Numbered from the stretch's first letter, positions 27,538 to 36,864 are shown. The stretch is DNA of 64,000 nt from Holdemania massiliensis (GCF_022440805.1 NZ_JAKNTK010000001.1:1364001-1428000), one strand, 5' to 3'. Program-made: numbers and translations. Notes: a model not told the origin generated them from the sequence alone.

Positions 27538-29630
27538 AAAAAATCATTCAGTGGCTGTGCGGCTTTTGCCTGCTTGCGGGATTGTTATGCGGCTGCCGCA
27601 CGACGTTGATTCAGGATCAAATGGAAACCTATGCCCCCAAGGATCCGGCTTTATTCAGTGAGGAAGGCATTGACGCTCAGGCCTATCGTCTTGACAAAGA
27701 TACCGAACATCGCATGCAGTCCAAGATTCTGCGTAATTCCAAGAGCTTTACAATTTCTTTCTGGTTTAAACCGGAAGCCAATTTTGAATGGACCACCTTA
27801 CTTTCGATGGGTCGGGACGACCGGCATGTGATGCAGCTGGCGACCTCCGGCAATCCCACCGGAGATCGCTGCGGACTGAACTATTCCATCCAATCCGGAA
27901 ATCAAGCTTACCGTGTCATTTCAGATCAGGAAGCCACGGTAGAAACAGGAATTTATAATCACATCGTATTGACACAGGAAGGCAATATGGTGACCTTATA
28001 TCTCAATGGGCAGCAAACCGCATCTGGCCATGTCGCCAAGCAGGTCAAACAGCTGCGCAGCGAGGAGCTGATCCTAGGCAAGAGTCTGATTTACAATGAC
28101 CCGCAGGCGGAAGGGTCGTTCCAGGATTTTCAGATTATCAATCAAGCCTGGACGGCGGAGGAAGTGGCCACTGAATTTGACCGGTTCTATCCGAAAGCCG
28201 TACTGGATACCTTCCATTTCAGCAATATGGATGATTTAACAGGTAATCTCTGGTTTGGTGAAAATCCGTATCGGGATTTGTATTTCAGCTGGACCAGCGA
28301 TAAGCCGGAATTTATTACGGATCAGGGCAAACTGACTCAACCGACAACGGCTCAGGGGGATCAGACGGTGACGATTACTGCCCGTGTGGAGCATCAGGGA
28401 CAGACCTTTACCAAGGATTTTGTCTTTCAGGTACTCGCGGATTCCCCAAAAACGCGGTTAAAGCGTGATCAAATCGCGGTCAACAACGATTTTCAGACCT
28501 TGATGAATGAGCATGATGTGCTGCCTGTCACGGCGGCCAACGGATCTGAACTGGAATGGACGGTACTGAGCGGCGGAATCGAGCTGCAGGAGAATCGGAT
28601 CATCAAAACAGAGGCAGCCGAGAAAGTAAAGGCAAGGCTGCGGGTAACCCTCCATCAGGAACAACTCAGCGCAACCATCGAACGCGACATTGTGGTGCTG
28701 GACGAGTTTACCGGCTATGTGCTTTCTTATTTTAACGGAGAGCTGGGTGAGGAGCGTGGCAAATTGGCTTACAGCCGTGATGGCCTGCATTGGACAGATC
28801 TCAATCAAGGTCAGCCGGTGCTGACGTCTGAATTGGGCAACGGCCGTATCCGCGATCCGTTTATCGGACGGGATAAATCCGGTGATTTTGTGGTACTGGC
28901 TACCGAAGGCTTTGACAATCCGGATATCTATCTCTGGCGCAGTACTGATCTGGTGACATTTACCGATCATCAGCTTGTTTCCGTTTCATTATGGGATCCA
29001 TTCCTTAAGATGAGCGGAACCCGCGCCTGGGCGCCGGAAATGAGCTATGATCCCGAACAGGACTTATATTACATCTATTTTTCGGATCCGACGGAAAAGG
29101 ATGAGAGTGCATTGTATTATGTTGCGACGCAGGATTTTGAGCATTACAGTTATCCGGGCAATTTCTTTAAGCCAGGCTATACGGTGATCGACGGAACTGT
29201 CCTGCAGGCGCAGGGAAAGTACTGGCTGTTTTACAAAGATGAACGCAAAGCCGCGCAGACCATTTATTACGCTTCCACAGATGTGTTATCCAACTTGTTC
29301 GGCGAAGCCTATGATCAAAAATTCCTGTTTCCGCTGCGGTTTATGGAAGGCCCGTTTGTGTTCCCGGTGAATGGAGAAGATTCCTTCTACCTGTATGAAG
29401 ACTATTATCCTTATGGAACCTTCCACGTCGCTCAGTTTTCAACGCTGGGAGAAAACAGTGATCTGCGCTGGCTGGATGAATCGGAATATACTTTGCCCAA
29501 TGAAGACGTCCGGCATGGTTCTGCCACCCCGCTGACAGAAAAGGAACTGCAGCGGCTGCTGGAAGCCTATCCGCCGGCTGAAGACGCTGTTTCTGAGCCT
29601 GAAGTAATCGAAGCTCCATCTCAAAATTAG
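27534..29630 (+). CDS. LamG / bacterial-Ig / GH43-type lipoprotein (putative glycosidase)
   Basis: 698 residues. A signal peptide with lipobox LLCG-C21 predicts membrane anchoring outside. Residues about 45-220 form a LamG-like jelly-roll (SFTISFWFKPE, YNHIVLTQEG). Residues about 230-390 hold two atrophied Ig-like modules. Residues about 395-640 are a five-bladed GH43-type propeller with the expected acid triad: D441 in RDPF, D553 in VIDGT and E605 in MEGPF, plus RAWAPE. GH43-clan enzymes cleave arabinofuranosides, xylosides or galactans. Last gene of the polysaccharide unit, coupled by ATGA, so it probably trims or remodels the polymer made here; an enzyme for a furanosidic linkage would suit the mutase upstream. 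Confidence 0.85.
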   Translation: MKKIIQWLCGFCLLAGLLCGCRTTLIQDQMETYAPKDPALFSEEGIDAQAYRLDKDTEHRMQSKILRNSKSFTISFWFKPEANFEWTTLLSMGRDDRHVMQLATSGNPTGDRCGLNYSIQSGNQAYRVISDQEATVETGIYNHIVLTQEGNMVTLYLNGQQTASGHVAKQVKQLRSEELILGKSLIYNDPQAEGSFQDFQIINQAWTAEEVATEFDRFYPKAVLDTFHFSNMDDLTGNLWFGENPYRDLYFSWTSDKPEFITDQGKLTQPTTAQGDQTVTITARVEHQGQTFTKDFVFQVLADSPKTRLKRDQIAVNNDFQTLMNEHDVLPVTAANGSELEWTVLSGGIELQENRIIKTEAAEKVKARLRVTLHQEQLSATIERDIVVLDEFTGYVLSYFNGELGEERGKLAYSRDGLHWTDLNQGQPVLTSELGNGRIRDPFIGRDKSGDFVVLATEGFDNPDIYLWRSTDLVTFTDHQLVSVSLWDPFLKMSGTRAWAPEMSYDPEQDLYYIYFSDPTEKDESALYYVATQDFEHYSYPGNFFKPGYTVIDGTVLQAQGKYWLFYKDERKAAQTIYYASTDVLSNLFGEAYDQKFLFPLRFMEGPFVFPVNGEDSFYLYEDYYPYGTFHVAQFSTLGENSDLRWLDESEYTLPNEDVRHGSATPLTEKELQRLLEAYPPAEDAVSEPEVIEAPSQN

Positions 29631-29644
29631 ATCATGATCACATC

Positions 29645-29700
29645 AAAAAGACGGGAATCAGTTCCGGAATCTCCTTCCGGCAACGCATTCCCGTCTTTTC
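29645..29700. terminator. Bidirectional terminator between convergent genes
   Basis: AAAAAGACGGGAAT (29645-29658) pairs with ATTCCCGTCTTTT (29687-29699), enclosing a second stem CCGGA/TCCGG. A and T runs on both sides suit both strands. Confidence 0.85.
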
Positions 29701-29721
29701 TGTTTCGCTTATCTCAGTCCA

Positions 29722-31242
29722 TTACTGGAACTTCACCACACGGTAGCTATATTGACCATAGGCCGGAATCATCTCCGCCACAACTTCGCGGGTGTCAAAG
29801 TCAATCTCACTCATCAGCGAATGTACGCTGCCCGTGCCCCAGCCGATGACGTAGGTGTTAGCTTCGGTTTTCATCACCGAGCCGGTCGCAAAGGAATATT
29901 TTCCATCGACCATCATTTCCTTCCATGTGATCACCGATTGATTTTTCTCGTTTAACTGAAATTCCAGAATCCGCGTCTGTTCCTGGGCATTGCCATTATC
30001 AAACAGAAGCAAAGTTCCCTCATCCGTCAGCTTGGCATAATGCTGACGGGAGAAAAGCTGCTCTTCCTCCAGCCCGAAATCATCCCCCAAACCGCCCAGT
30101 GTCCAGATAATTTCCCCGCTTTGCCGATCAATCTTTAAGACTGCATCCAGATTACGGAAGGAGGCGATCAGATTGCCGTCATTCGGATCTACGCACAGAC
30201 TGTTGATATGCGCATAATCCGCAGCGTAATAGGTATCATTGGTATTGGTATAATCATTGTTTTCTACCGACTGTCTCAACAAGGCCGGATGATCGCTGCT
30301 GCACCATTCAAAGATGACCTCACCGTTTAGAATTTCCTGGATCAAGGCTGCTTTTACCCGAACATAACGCTGTTCACTGGAAACCCATAGGTTCTGATCG
30401 ACAGAACCGGTAAGCAGATAATGGTTTTCACCGAGCATCAGAAACTCGTGGTTCTCACACATCCCGCCTGCGGGCAGATGTTCAGAAGGCAAGAGTTCTA
30501 TCTGCTGAATCAGCTGATACTGATCATCGAGAAGATTGATGTGACCATACTGTACGCCCATATACAACAAATGATCGGAAATATCGGCCGAAGGTTCAAA
30601 GAAGGAATAAGTGACGACACCGTCTAATTCATGCTTTTGGAAATTCATTACCGAACCGCTCTTATTATAAAAACCGCGGTAGTAATACAACAGCTGTCCG
30701 TCGTTATCCATTTTAAAGATATAAGAATCCCCGTCATCATTCATCAGATCCCCATAATAATCACCGGCACTTGTGCTGTGACCCGTAAACTGCACTGTCG
30801 GGAAACTGTCTGGAAGCAGCTGCACGGTGACATTGCGCTGACAATTGCCTTTGCGGATCGTCAGAACGGAGGATTGCTGCGGACTGAGGGCTTCCACTTC
30901 AATCGCGGCGGGAGAGGTCAGCTTCTGACCATTCCAGCTGATCTGCAGATTTCTGTCACTGGAAGTCCAGGTCAGAATATTGGCTGTTTCCCGGCTCAAG
31001 GACAACGGTGCAACCAGCGGCGCCGTTTCGGAAAGGTCCATGGTCAGCGGCAAACCGTTGATCTGAATTTCCAAATCACTCGTTGTTAACAAATCTCCGA
31101 TATGAGTGCCGTCGGCACTGATACTTACGGCACAGCCAGCTGCTTCTTCCGGGGAAAAACCCTGAACAGCCAAGAAAATCAAGGCCGCGCCAAACAGTCC
31201 CCAAGGCAGAATCCGCAGCCAAAAAGATCGATCAAATTTCAT
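29722..31242 (-). CDS. Arylsulfotransferase (ASST)-like beta-propeller protein, membrane anchored
   Basis: 506 residues. GAGGTG lies 7 bases before the ATG at 31242 but only 1-2 bases before an ATG at 31248, so 31242 is preferred. One N-terminal TM helix (about residues 10-28) anchors an extracytoplasmic protein. The C-terminal two thirds show propeller blades with the family's His-bearing motifs (NHEFLML, AHINSLCVDPNDGNLIASFRN, SGEIIWTLGG, FSRQHYAKL and FDNGN), as in PF05935 arylsulfotransferases. These transfer sulfate between phenolic compounds without PAPS through a histidine intermediate. Which His is catalytic cannot be fixed here. It faces the polysaccharide locus but is transcribed separately. 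Confidence 0.75.
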   Translation of the reverse strand: MKFDRSFWLRILPWGLFGAALIFLAVQGFSPEEAAGCAVSISADGTHIGDLLTTSDLEIQINGLPLTMDLSETAPLVAPLSLSRETANILTWTSSDRNLQISWNGQKLTSPAAIEVEALSPQQSSVLTIRKGNCQRNVTVQLLPDSFPTVQFTGHSTSAGDYYGDLMNDDGDSYIFKMDNDGQLLYYYRGFYNKSGSVMNFQKHELDGVVTYSFFEPSADISDHLLYMGVQYGHINLLDDQYQLIQQIELLPSEHLPAGGMCENHEFLMLGENHYLLTGSVDQNLWVSSEQRYVRVKAALIQEILNGEVIFEWCSSDHPALLRQSVENNDYTNTNDTYYAADYAHINSLCVDPNDGNLIASFRNLDAVLKIDRQSGEIIWTLGGLGDDFGLEEEQLFSRQHYAKLTDEGTLLLFDNGNAQEQTRILEFQLNEKNQSVITWKEMMVDGKYSFATGSVMKTEANTYVIGWGTGSVHSLMSEIDFDTREVVAEMIPAYGQYSYRVVKFQ

Positions 31243-31344
31243 TTCCATTCACCTCATGGGAAGAAGTATAATTTAAATTTATGAAGATTGTGTGAAATTT
31301 GTCATTGAATTGTAATAATTTCGCAATAAATTAAAACAGAAAAA

Positions 31345-31394
31345 AATCTGATTTCAGCAAACGAAGACGACGCTCACGTTTGAATGATCAGATT
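31345..31394 (-). terminator. Terminator of the hydrolase gene (- strand)
   Basis: On the - strand, AATCTGAT/ATCAGATT (31394-31387 with 31352-31345) encloses an inner CAAACG/CGTTTG stem and is followed by a T run. Confidence 0.7.
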
Positions 31395-31400
31395 TCAGGT

Positions 31401-32162
31401 TCATTCTGATTTTTCTTCTTGGGCTGGTTGTTCTTCCAAGACTTCCTCATTCCGGATGACGATCTGATCGTTCAGATACAATTGGATCAAAGCCAGAACT
31501 TCCGGACAGACACCTTCATCTTCAAACATGACGTGATGTCCGTTTTCAATCACAAACATCTGTTTTTGAGCGGAAGGCATGCGGGAGAAGGCAATCTTTG
31601 AGCTTTGCGGTGAAACGATGCCGTCTTGGGAACCATGAATCAAGAGCACGGGACAGGATAAGCGGGAAGCATAGGGCCGAAACTGTACGACAACGTCGAT
31701 CAGCGTCTGAAAAAAGTTTGCCGGCAGACCATTAAAATTGGCGATTTCCTGCGGTGATTCCAGATGGGTGAAGTGAGTGATCAGCGAGGTCAGAATATTG
31801 CCGGTATTCTTCAGATTGATCAGATCGAAGGCCGGTGCGATCAGAATCAGCTTCTCCACCGGAAGCATCGACGCGATCCAGCTGGCGATGACACCGCCCA
31901 TTGAGAACCCGCCCAGAATGACCCGGCGCTGTTTGAGCAATTCTTTTTCAACGACATGCAGGGCCCGGTTCGCCCATAAAATCCCATTGGAATCCTTCTG
32001 GTCCTCTGGATCAAAAAGCTCCGGCATGATGATCTCATAATCATTCTCAAACGCTTGTTGGAAAGCCTCCAGCTCACCTGTCCGTTTTCTACCAAAGCCA
32101 TGCAGGAAGATGATCACCGGACGCTTAGCGCGTGTTCCTTTCAGCTGTTTTTCAAGAATCAT
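31401..32162 (-). CDS. Alpha/beta hydrolase (serine esterase/lipase-like)
   Basis: 253 residues from the ATG at 32162, with GGAGG seven bases upstream; a farther ATG at 32198 lacks one. The fold is clear: oxyanion HGFGRKRTG, nucleophile elbow GGFSMGG (Ser), acid HGSQDGIVSP (Asp) and NGHHVMF (His). No signal peptide, so cytosolic. The substrate is not predictable. The C-terminus is rich in Glu/Gln. An extended -10 (TGA-TATAAT, top-strand 32185-32193) lies just upstream. Confidence 0.88.
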   Translation of the reverse strand: MILEKQLKGTRAKRPVIIFLHGFGRKRTGELEAFQQAFENDYEIIMPELFDPEDQKDSNGILWANRALHVVEKELLKQRRVILGGFSMGGVIASWIASMLPVEKLILIAPAFDLINLKNTGNILTSLITHFTHLESPQEIANFNGLPANFFQTLIDVVVQFRPYASRLSCPVLLIHGSQDGIVSPQSSKIAFSRMPSAQKQMFVIENGHHVMFEDEGVCPEVLALIQLYLNDQIVIRNEEVLEEQPAQEEKSE

Positions 32163-32184
32163 TTTCTTTCCTCCAATTTTTCCT

Positions 32185-32193
32185 ATTATATCA
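32185..32193 (-). promoter_or_regulatory. Extended -10 promoter for the hydrolase gene
   Basis: On the - strand TGATATAAT, 22 bases before the ATG at 32162. No good -35. Confidence 0.4.
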
Positions 32194-32273
32194 TACAAAC
32201 GTTGGGAATCCTGCTTTTTTGTGCTAAAATGGAGAGCGGGAAAAGGTCAATACAGAAAGGCAGGAATCAGGGT

Positions 32274-33656
32274 TTGAATTGTAACAACAAATATGATGTC
32301 GTGATCATCGGCGGCGGCATTGGCGGATTAATGTGCGCTTACCGCATTGCCGAACGGGATCCAAAAGCGTCGGTTCTGCTTCTGGAACGAGGACTGGATT
32401 TGGAACACCGCCAGTGTCCGATCATTTCAGGCAAGGCCGAAAAATGTTTGAAATGTGAGCCATGCGCAGTCATGGAGGGAATTGCCGGCGCGGGGGCATT
32501 CTCGGACGGCAAGTATATCATTTCCACCGAATACGGCGGATGGCTGCCGGAATTTATGGAACCCGCCAAAGTCATGGATTATATCGAACAGGCAGATCAG
32601 GTGCTGATGCACTTTGGGGCGCAAAAGGAACGTTTTGTGCCCAATGATGAGCTGAAACAGCTCTGCCTGCGCTACGATCTGCATATGCAGCAGGCACAGT
32701 TAAAGCATTTGGGAACAGACGCCAACTTAAAAACGATGCAGAATCTGGTCGATGACTTAAAGCAGCGCGTCCAGATTGAAACGCTGTGTACGGTCACGGA
32801 TGTGAATAAGCAGACGCACGAAGTCTTTTTTACGCATCGCGGGCAACAGTACAGTGTCAAGGGAGAGAAAATCGTCTTTGCGGTCGGCCGCGCCGGCAGC
32901 CGGGTTTTTCTCGATTGGTGCAAGCGCAACGGCGTGGCCTGCGCCAATAATCAGGTCGATATCGGCGTGCGGGTTGAATTGCCGGCGATGGTATGGGAGC
33001 ATTTCTCCAAGAAAATCTATGAGCCTAAAATTCTGTACCGGTCAAAAGCCTATGGGGATACGACGCGGATGTTCTGTTTTAACGAGCGCGGCCTAGTCGT
33101 GACTGAGAATACCGACGGAGTTTTGACGGTTAATGGCCACGCCTATAAGGAACTGGAACGCAAGACTGACAATTCCAACTTTGCGCTGCTCTGCACGATC
33201 CGCTTCACCGAACCGTTTAACGATCCGATTGATTATGCCCGTTACGTCGCTTCGCTGGCAAATAAGATTTCCGGCGGCAGCGTGCTTGTTCAGCGCTTAG
33301 GCGATCTGGAAAGCGGCCGGCGGACGGATGAAAAGCGGCTGAAGCAGTCGACGGTCCGTCCGACCCTCAACGCTGTGCCAGGTGATTTAAGCCTGTGCAT
33401 GCCGAAGCGTCAGCTGGACAATATCATTGAAACGCTGCACGCTCTGGATAAGGTGGCGCCGGGGACCGCTAACTATGATACGCTGCTGTACGGCGTGGAA
33501 TGCAAGTATTATTCCGCCCGCCCGGACTGTGTCAACTTTGAAATCAAAGACTGCCCGGGAATCTATGCTTTGGGCGATGGCGCAGGCTTTACCCGGTCGC
33601 TGTCCCAAGCGGCGGCCAATGGATTAATCATCGGCGAAATTTTGACCAAAAAATAA
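32274..33656 (+). CDS. COG2509-type FAD-dependent dehydrogenase
   Basis: About 460 residues, probably from the TTG at 32274, which has AGGAA/AGGG upstream and stands right before YDVVIIGGGIGGLMCAYR. No ATG with a ribosome binding site is near. FAD-binding GGGIGG is at the N-terminus. It is followed by a Cys-rich stretch (HRQCPIISGKAEKCLKCEPC) and AGAGAFSDGKYI, both typical of the uncharacterised COG2509 flavoproteins, and a C-terminal GDGAGFTRSLSQAAANG that closes the FAD site. Physiological substrate unknown. Followed at 33666 by a promoter for pduL. Confidence 0.85.
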   Translation: MNCNNKYDVVIIGGGIGGLMCAYRIAERDPKASVLLLERGLDLEHRQCPIISGKAEKCLKCEPCAVMEGIAGAGAFSDGKYIISTEYGGWLPEFMEPAKVMDYIEQADQVLMHFGAQKERFVPNDELKQLCLRYDLHMQQAQLKHLGTDANLKTMQNLVDDLKQRVQIETLCTVTDVNKQTHEVFFTHRGQQYSVKGEKIVFAVGRAGSRVFLDWCKRNGVACANNQVDIGVRVELPAMVWEHFSKKIYEPKILYRSKAYGDTTRMFCFNERGLVVTENTDGVLTVNGHAYKELERKTDNSNFALLCTIRFTEPFNDPIDYARYVASLANKISGGSVLVQRLGDLESGRRTDEKRLKQSTVRPTLNAVPGDLSLCMPKRQLDNIIETLHALDKVAPGTANYDTLLYGVECKYYSARPDCVNFEIKDCPGIYALGDGAGFTRSLSQAAANGLIIGEILTKK

Positions 33657-33665
33657 TCAATTCCA

Positions 33666-33694
33666 TTGCCGAAGCTTATGAAATTGACTATAAT
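33666..33694 (+). promoter_or_regulatory. Promoter TTGCCG-17-TATAAT
   Basis: TTGCCG at 33666-33671, TATAAT at 33689-33694, 17-base spacer, 28 bases before the pduL start. Confidence 0.6.
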
Positions 33695-33722
33695 GAACAT
33701 GAAAGAAAGAGGGAGTAAAATT

Positions 33723-34298
33723 ATGTCAGAAGAAAAAGTATTAGTTGAAGTTTCTGCCCGTCACATCCATTTGAGCGATGCCGACGTTGAAGCTTTGTTC
33801 GGTCCAGGATACAAATTAACTGTAAAGAAAGAGCTGTCCCAGCCAGGTCAGTTCGCTTCGAATGAAAAGGTAACAATCAAGGGAGAACGCGGCGAAATGA
33901 AGCTGTCCGTTCTGGGACCAACCCGTCCTGAAACCCAGGTTGAGCTGTCTTTGACGGATGCCCGTACGGTGGGCGTAAAAGCCATGATCCGGGAGTCCGG
34001 CGATATTGAAGGAACACAGGGTGTAACGATCATCGGTCCAGCCGGTTCCATTGAAATCACGAAAGGTGTCATCGCTGCGAAACGGCATGTTCACATGACA
34101 CCGGCGGATGCGGAAAAGTTTGGCGTCACAAACGGCCAGATTGTTTCTGTGAAGATTGATACGGATGGCCGCAGCCTGACCTTCGGCGATACGGTTGTCC
34201 GCGTTTCTGAGAAATATGCTTTAGCGATGCATATTGATACGGATGAAGCCAATGCCGCAGCCATCTCTGGTTCCGCAATGGGCGAAATCATTAAATAA
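33723..34298 (+). CDS. pduL: Phosphate propanoyl/acetyltransferase PduL
   Basis: 191 residues from the ATG at 33723 (GAGGGAG upstream). Two zinc-binding halves are visible: SARHIHLSDADVEALFG and AAKRHVHMTPADAEKFGV, with the central LGPTRPETQVELSLTDAR block. PduL converts acyl-CoA and phosphate to acyl phosphate plus CoA. No microcompartment genes and no N-terminal encapsulation peptide are present. This is therefore probably the housekeeping phosphotransacylase feeding acetate kinase for ATP in fermentation. Monocistronic. Confidence 0.95.
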   Translation: MSEEKVLVEVSARHIHLSDADVEALFGPGYKLTVKKELSQPGQFASNEKVTIKGERGEMKLSVLGPTRPETQVELSLTDARTVGVKAMIRESGDIEGTQGVTIIGPAGSIEITKGVIAAKRHVHMTPADAEKFGVTNGQIVSVKIDTDGRSLTFGDTVVRVSEKYALAMHIDTDEANAAAISGSAMGEIIK

Positions 34299-34326
34299 GT
34301 TTAGTTCAACAAATTCAGTTGATAAG

Positions 34327-34353
34327 AAAGCGGCACTGTCCGCTTTTTTATTT
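34327..34353 (+). terminator. Terminator of pduL
   Basis: AAAGCGG (34327-34333) / CCGCTTT (34340-34346), six-base loop, then T run. Confidence 0.85.
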
Positions 34354-34370
34354 TGCGTAAAAAAACCAAA

Positions 34371-34392
34371 AAGAAAACCGGGATTCCCCGGC
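34371..34392 (-). terminator. Terminator of the 34408-36766 operon (- strand)
   Basis: On the - strand, CCGGG/CCCGG with a four-base loop (34391-34378) followed by TTTTCTTTTT. Confidence 0.75.
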
Positions 34393-34407
34393 TGACTTTT
34401 GTTGGGA

Positions 34408-35748
34408 TTATTCCGTTTCCGCTTCGATCTCCTCAGTTACCGGCTGACTTTGGTTGGCAATCACCAGGTTGCTGCAAAGCCATTTGCCGCTGACGTTGAG
34501 GAAGGTCATCTGGTAGGTATTGGAATAGGTTTGGGATTTCTCACCTTCGATCGTCACGACATAATCAAACGAAATCGTTCCGGTAAAGCCGACTTCTTCC
34601 CCATAGCTGATCAAATCACTGATGTGCATGTTGTCAAAACGATAGGAATCATGCGTCGAGAAGTAGCGGTTCACAAAGCTGGAAATCGCTTTGTAATAAT
34701 CCGTGCGGCGGTATAAATACTGCTGCAGGTCAGAGAAGCGCGTATCTTCTGAGATATATTTCGCATAGGTCATGGCCGTATCACGGATCCGCGTCCGCAT
34801 GACCTCTTCCATGGCTCCGCCTGGCCGATCGGCAATATAGAAGCAGTCCTGCAGCGCATCCTTGACGACGCTGTACTGAGCGTCATCCTGCGTGGTGACC
34901 GTGGGAATTCCGACCAGATTGTCAATGTGATAACGGGTGACCAGCGGTGCCTGGTTCAGATCGAAGAGGTTGGAATACGCTTCCGAGCTGACATTGCGTT
35001 CGGTGATGTAGTTTTCATTCAGGCGGATTCCGTTGACATAGACCTGGGCATCGCCAAAGACTTCAATGTAGAAGTTGCGCGCATCCGTTACCGTCCGGAC
35101 ATTCCATTGTTTTTCATCTTCGTTGTAGATCAGTTCCAGCGTTGCGATTTTCTGCCGGTCCACCATCATGTCATAATATAAAAATGTATCGTTGGAATAA
35201 GCTTTTTTTGAGAACACCGCTTTTTTCAAATCGACGCCTTCGTAGATGGATTTCAGATATTCGATGTACGGTTCTTTTTCATTGAACTGAGTAAAGATAA
35301 TCGTAGATTTCTCATAGATTTTATCGTAATTTTCCGCCTGAAGCAGATGCACGTAACTGCTCATCGCTCCGTTCGGTGTACTCTTCTCGTAATTTTCCAG
35401 CACTTTCCAGGTCAGAAACAGAACGGCGCTGCCCAAGATCATTAGGACTAGAAACAGTTTAAGCAAAAAATAGAGAAACTGCTGATTGGAAGAATTGATC
35501 TTCCTTCTCTCCCGCTCGGAAGCCTCGCGAATACGCTCGACGGATAGATGCCACAGATCGGTAGTTTCCTGTTTGCCGCCGGTATGTCCTTCCGGGCTGT
35601 GATGCAGCACCGCTTCCGTCTTTTTCTTCTTCTTTTTCACCGGCTGATCCGCTTTGGCAGTACGGGCAGGACGTTTGGAAGTCCCGCTGTCTGCCGGCTT
35701 CTGCTTTTTCGCCGCGGCCGGTTTTTTTTGTTCTTCGTTGTTGCTCAT
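34408..35748 (-). CDS. Membrane-anchored extracytoplasmic protein, unknown
   Basis: 446 residues, good GGAGG site. The first ~80 residues are disordered and rich in Lys, Ala and Pro. One TM helix (about 92-113) leads to an outside region of about 330 residues. That region has two halves: about 120-250 (LLQAENYDKIYEKS, YVNGIRLNENYI) resembling NTF2/TcaA-like modules, and a C-terminal half ending in the same sort of strand-rich segment (SGKWLCSNLVIANQ). I cannot name the family. It is the second gene of a two-gene unit, 13 bases after the phosphodiester glycosidase, so both may work on the same envelope material. Confidence 0.7.
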   Translation of the reverse strand: MSNNEEQKKPAAAKKQKPADSGTSKRPARTAKADQPVKKKKKKTEAVLHHSPEGHTGGKQETTDLWHLSVERIREASERERRKINSSNQQFLYFLLKLFLVLMILGSAVLFLTWKVLENYEKSTPNGAMSSYVHLLQAENYDKIYEKSTIIFTQFNEKEPYIEYLKSIYEGVDLKKAVFSKKAYSNDTFLYYDMMVDRQKIATLELIYNEDEKQWNVRTVTDARNFYIEVFGDAQVYVNGIRLNENYITERNVSSEAYSNLFDLNQAPLVTRYHIDNLVGIPTVTTQDDAQYSVVKDALQDCFYIADRPGGAMEEVMRTRIRDTAMTYAKYISEDTRFSDLQQYLYRRTDYYKAISSFVNRYFSTHDSYRFDNMHISDLISYGEEVGFTGTISFDYVVTIEGEKSQTYSNTYQMTFLNVSGKWLCSNLVIANQSQPVTEEIEAETE

Positions 35749-35761
35749 GCAGGCCCTCCTG

Positions 35762-36766
35762 TTATTTCACGATAAAGGCGGTCGGAACCTTGCGGTCGCC
35801 GTTCATGGAAACCACGTTGTTGATAATCTTGCCGTCATAGACCATGACCGACGAAGACCCGCCGTCAAGATTCGCGGCGTTCATCGCTCCGTATTGCGTC
35901 ATGATGTCAATGCAGTCAGAATATGAAGCTCCCAGACTCGTTGTCTGCCGTCCGTCGATGACCAGCAGCAGCACAGCTCCGTCTTCCCGCTGGCCGATCA
36001 CCGTGCGCGGATTGACCCCGCCGCCGGTGCCTGTGACTTCAACCGGAACATAGTTGACGATAAAGATCGGCTTGAACGTCACCGCATCGCGCAGGCCGTA
36101 CTCGAGCGCCTGCCGTCCGGTCATGTTGCCGACGATCAGCTTATTCTGTTCATTAAATCCGATGACGGAATTGTAATCATCCAGTCCGCCGCTGACCAGC
36201 TCGCCATCCTGAATGACGATGCCGTAAGGAATTCCGCCGGTTCCCTGACCGTTGGGATCATCGAAGCCCCCGGCATTGATGCCGCCGATGGCATCGTTGG
36301 CCTTGACGTATTCTTCGACGAAGTAGCCTTCGTTGGCATTGCCCAAATCCGAATTGACGGCCAGATGGATGCGCGACGGATCGTAGACGATCATCAATTT
36401 TCCCTCATACGTCGGACCTTTGATATCAATAATCTCGATTTTATCTTTTTTGCTTTCGTCAATGACAAAATCCGTTTCGGAATCCGTGATTTCATCGGTA
36501 TCACTGACAGAGTTGCGGTTCATGATCGTTTCCATTTCCTCTTCCGAAAAAAACAGCCGGGCAACACTTTTTAACGTCCGGGTCTCCATCATCGTGCTCG
36601 TAAGCAGGTTGCTGACGGTGACCGAAGGGCCTTTCAGCACGATCATCGCTGCACCGTAGACGGTCATCAGACCGACGAGAATGAAAACCGCGGCGATCAT
36701 ATAGGTTTTCTGTAAAATCGTAAAGGGTTTGATTTTCCGCGTGCGGTTTCGCTTGCGCTTTGCCAC
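35762..36766 (-). CDS. Phosphodiester glycosidase (NAGPA/DUF2233) family protein
   Basis: 334 residues from a GTG with AAAGGTGG upstream. A basic N-terminus and one TM helix (about 18-40) anchor an outside domain. The domain has the family motifs GGINAGGF, NPRTVIGQ, LLLVIDGRQ and the C-terminal NLDGGSSSVMVYDG. Family members, including lysosomal uncovering enzyme, hydrolyse GlcNAc-1-phosphodiesters. In Gram-positives the candidates are teichoic-acid-like or phosphoglycan bonds. First gene of a two-gene operon with a strong promoter and a palindrome in the leader. Confidence 0.88.
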   Translation of the reverse strand: MAKRKRNRTRKIKPFTILQKTYMIAAVFILVGLMTVYGAAMIVLKGPSVTVSNLLTSTMMETRTLKSVARLFFSEEEMETIMNRNSVSDTDEITDSETDFVIDESKKDKIEIIDIKGPTYEGKLMIVYDPSRIHLAVNSDLGNANEGYFVEEYVKANDAIGGINAGGFDDPNGQGTGGIPYGIVIQDGELVSGGLDDYNSVIGFNEQNKLIVGNMTGRQALEYGLRDAVTFKPIFIVNYVPVEVTGTGGGVNPRTVIGQREDGAVLLLVIDGRQTTSLGASYSDCIDIMTQYGAMNAANLDGGSSSVMVYDGKIINNVVSMNGDRKVPTAFIVK

Positions 36767-36804
36767 CCAATCCCACCTTTCTATCTGCTGGTATTTTAGA
36801 TTAA

Positions 36805-36841
36805 TTGATCTGAGGAAAGTTTATAATTTGGCTCAGATCAA
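36805..36841. promoter_or_regulatory. Perfect 10-bp inverted repeat in the leader of the glycosidase operon
   Basis: TTGATCTGAG (36805-36814) and CTCAGATCAA (36832-36841), 17-base AT-rich spacer. It lies between the - strand promoter and the start codon, so it is either a repressor site or an RNA hairpin. Confidence 0.6.
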
Positions 36842-36864
36842 GCTTTTTAATAGGTTCGTGTATC

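Noticed and set aside
33723..34298. Bacterial microcompartment locus suggested by pduL
   Set aside because: No shell proteins, no encapsulation peptide and unrelated neighbours; it fits a housekeeping phosphotransacylase.
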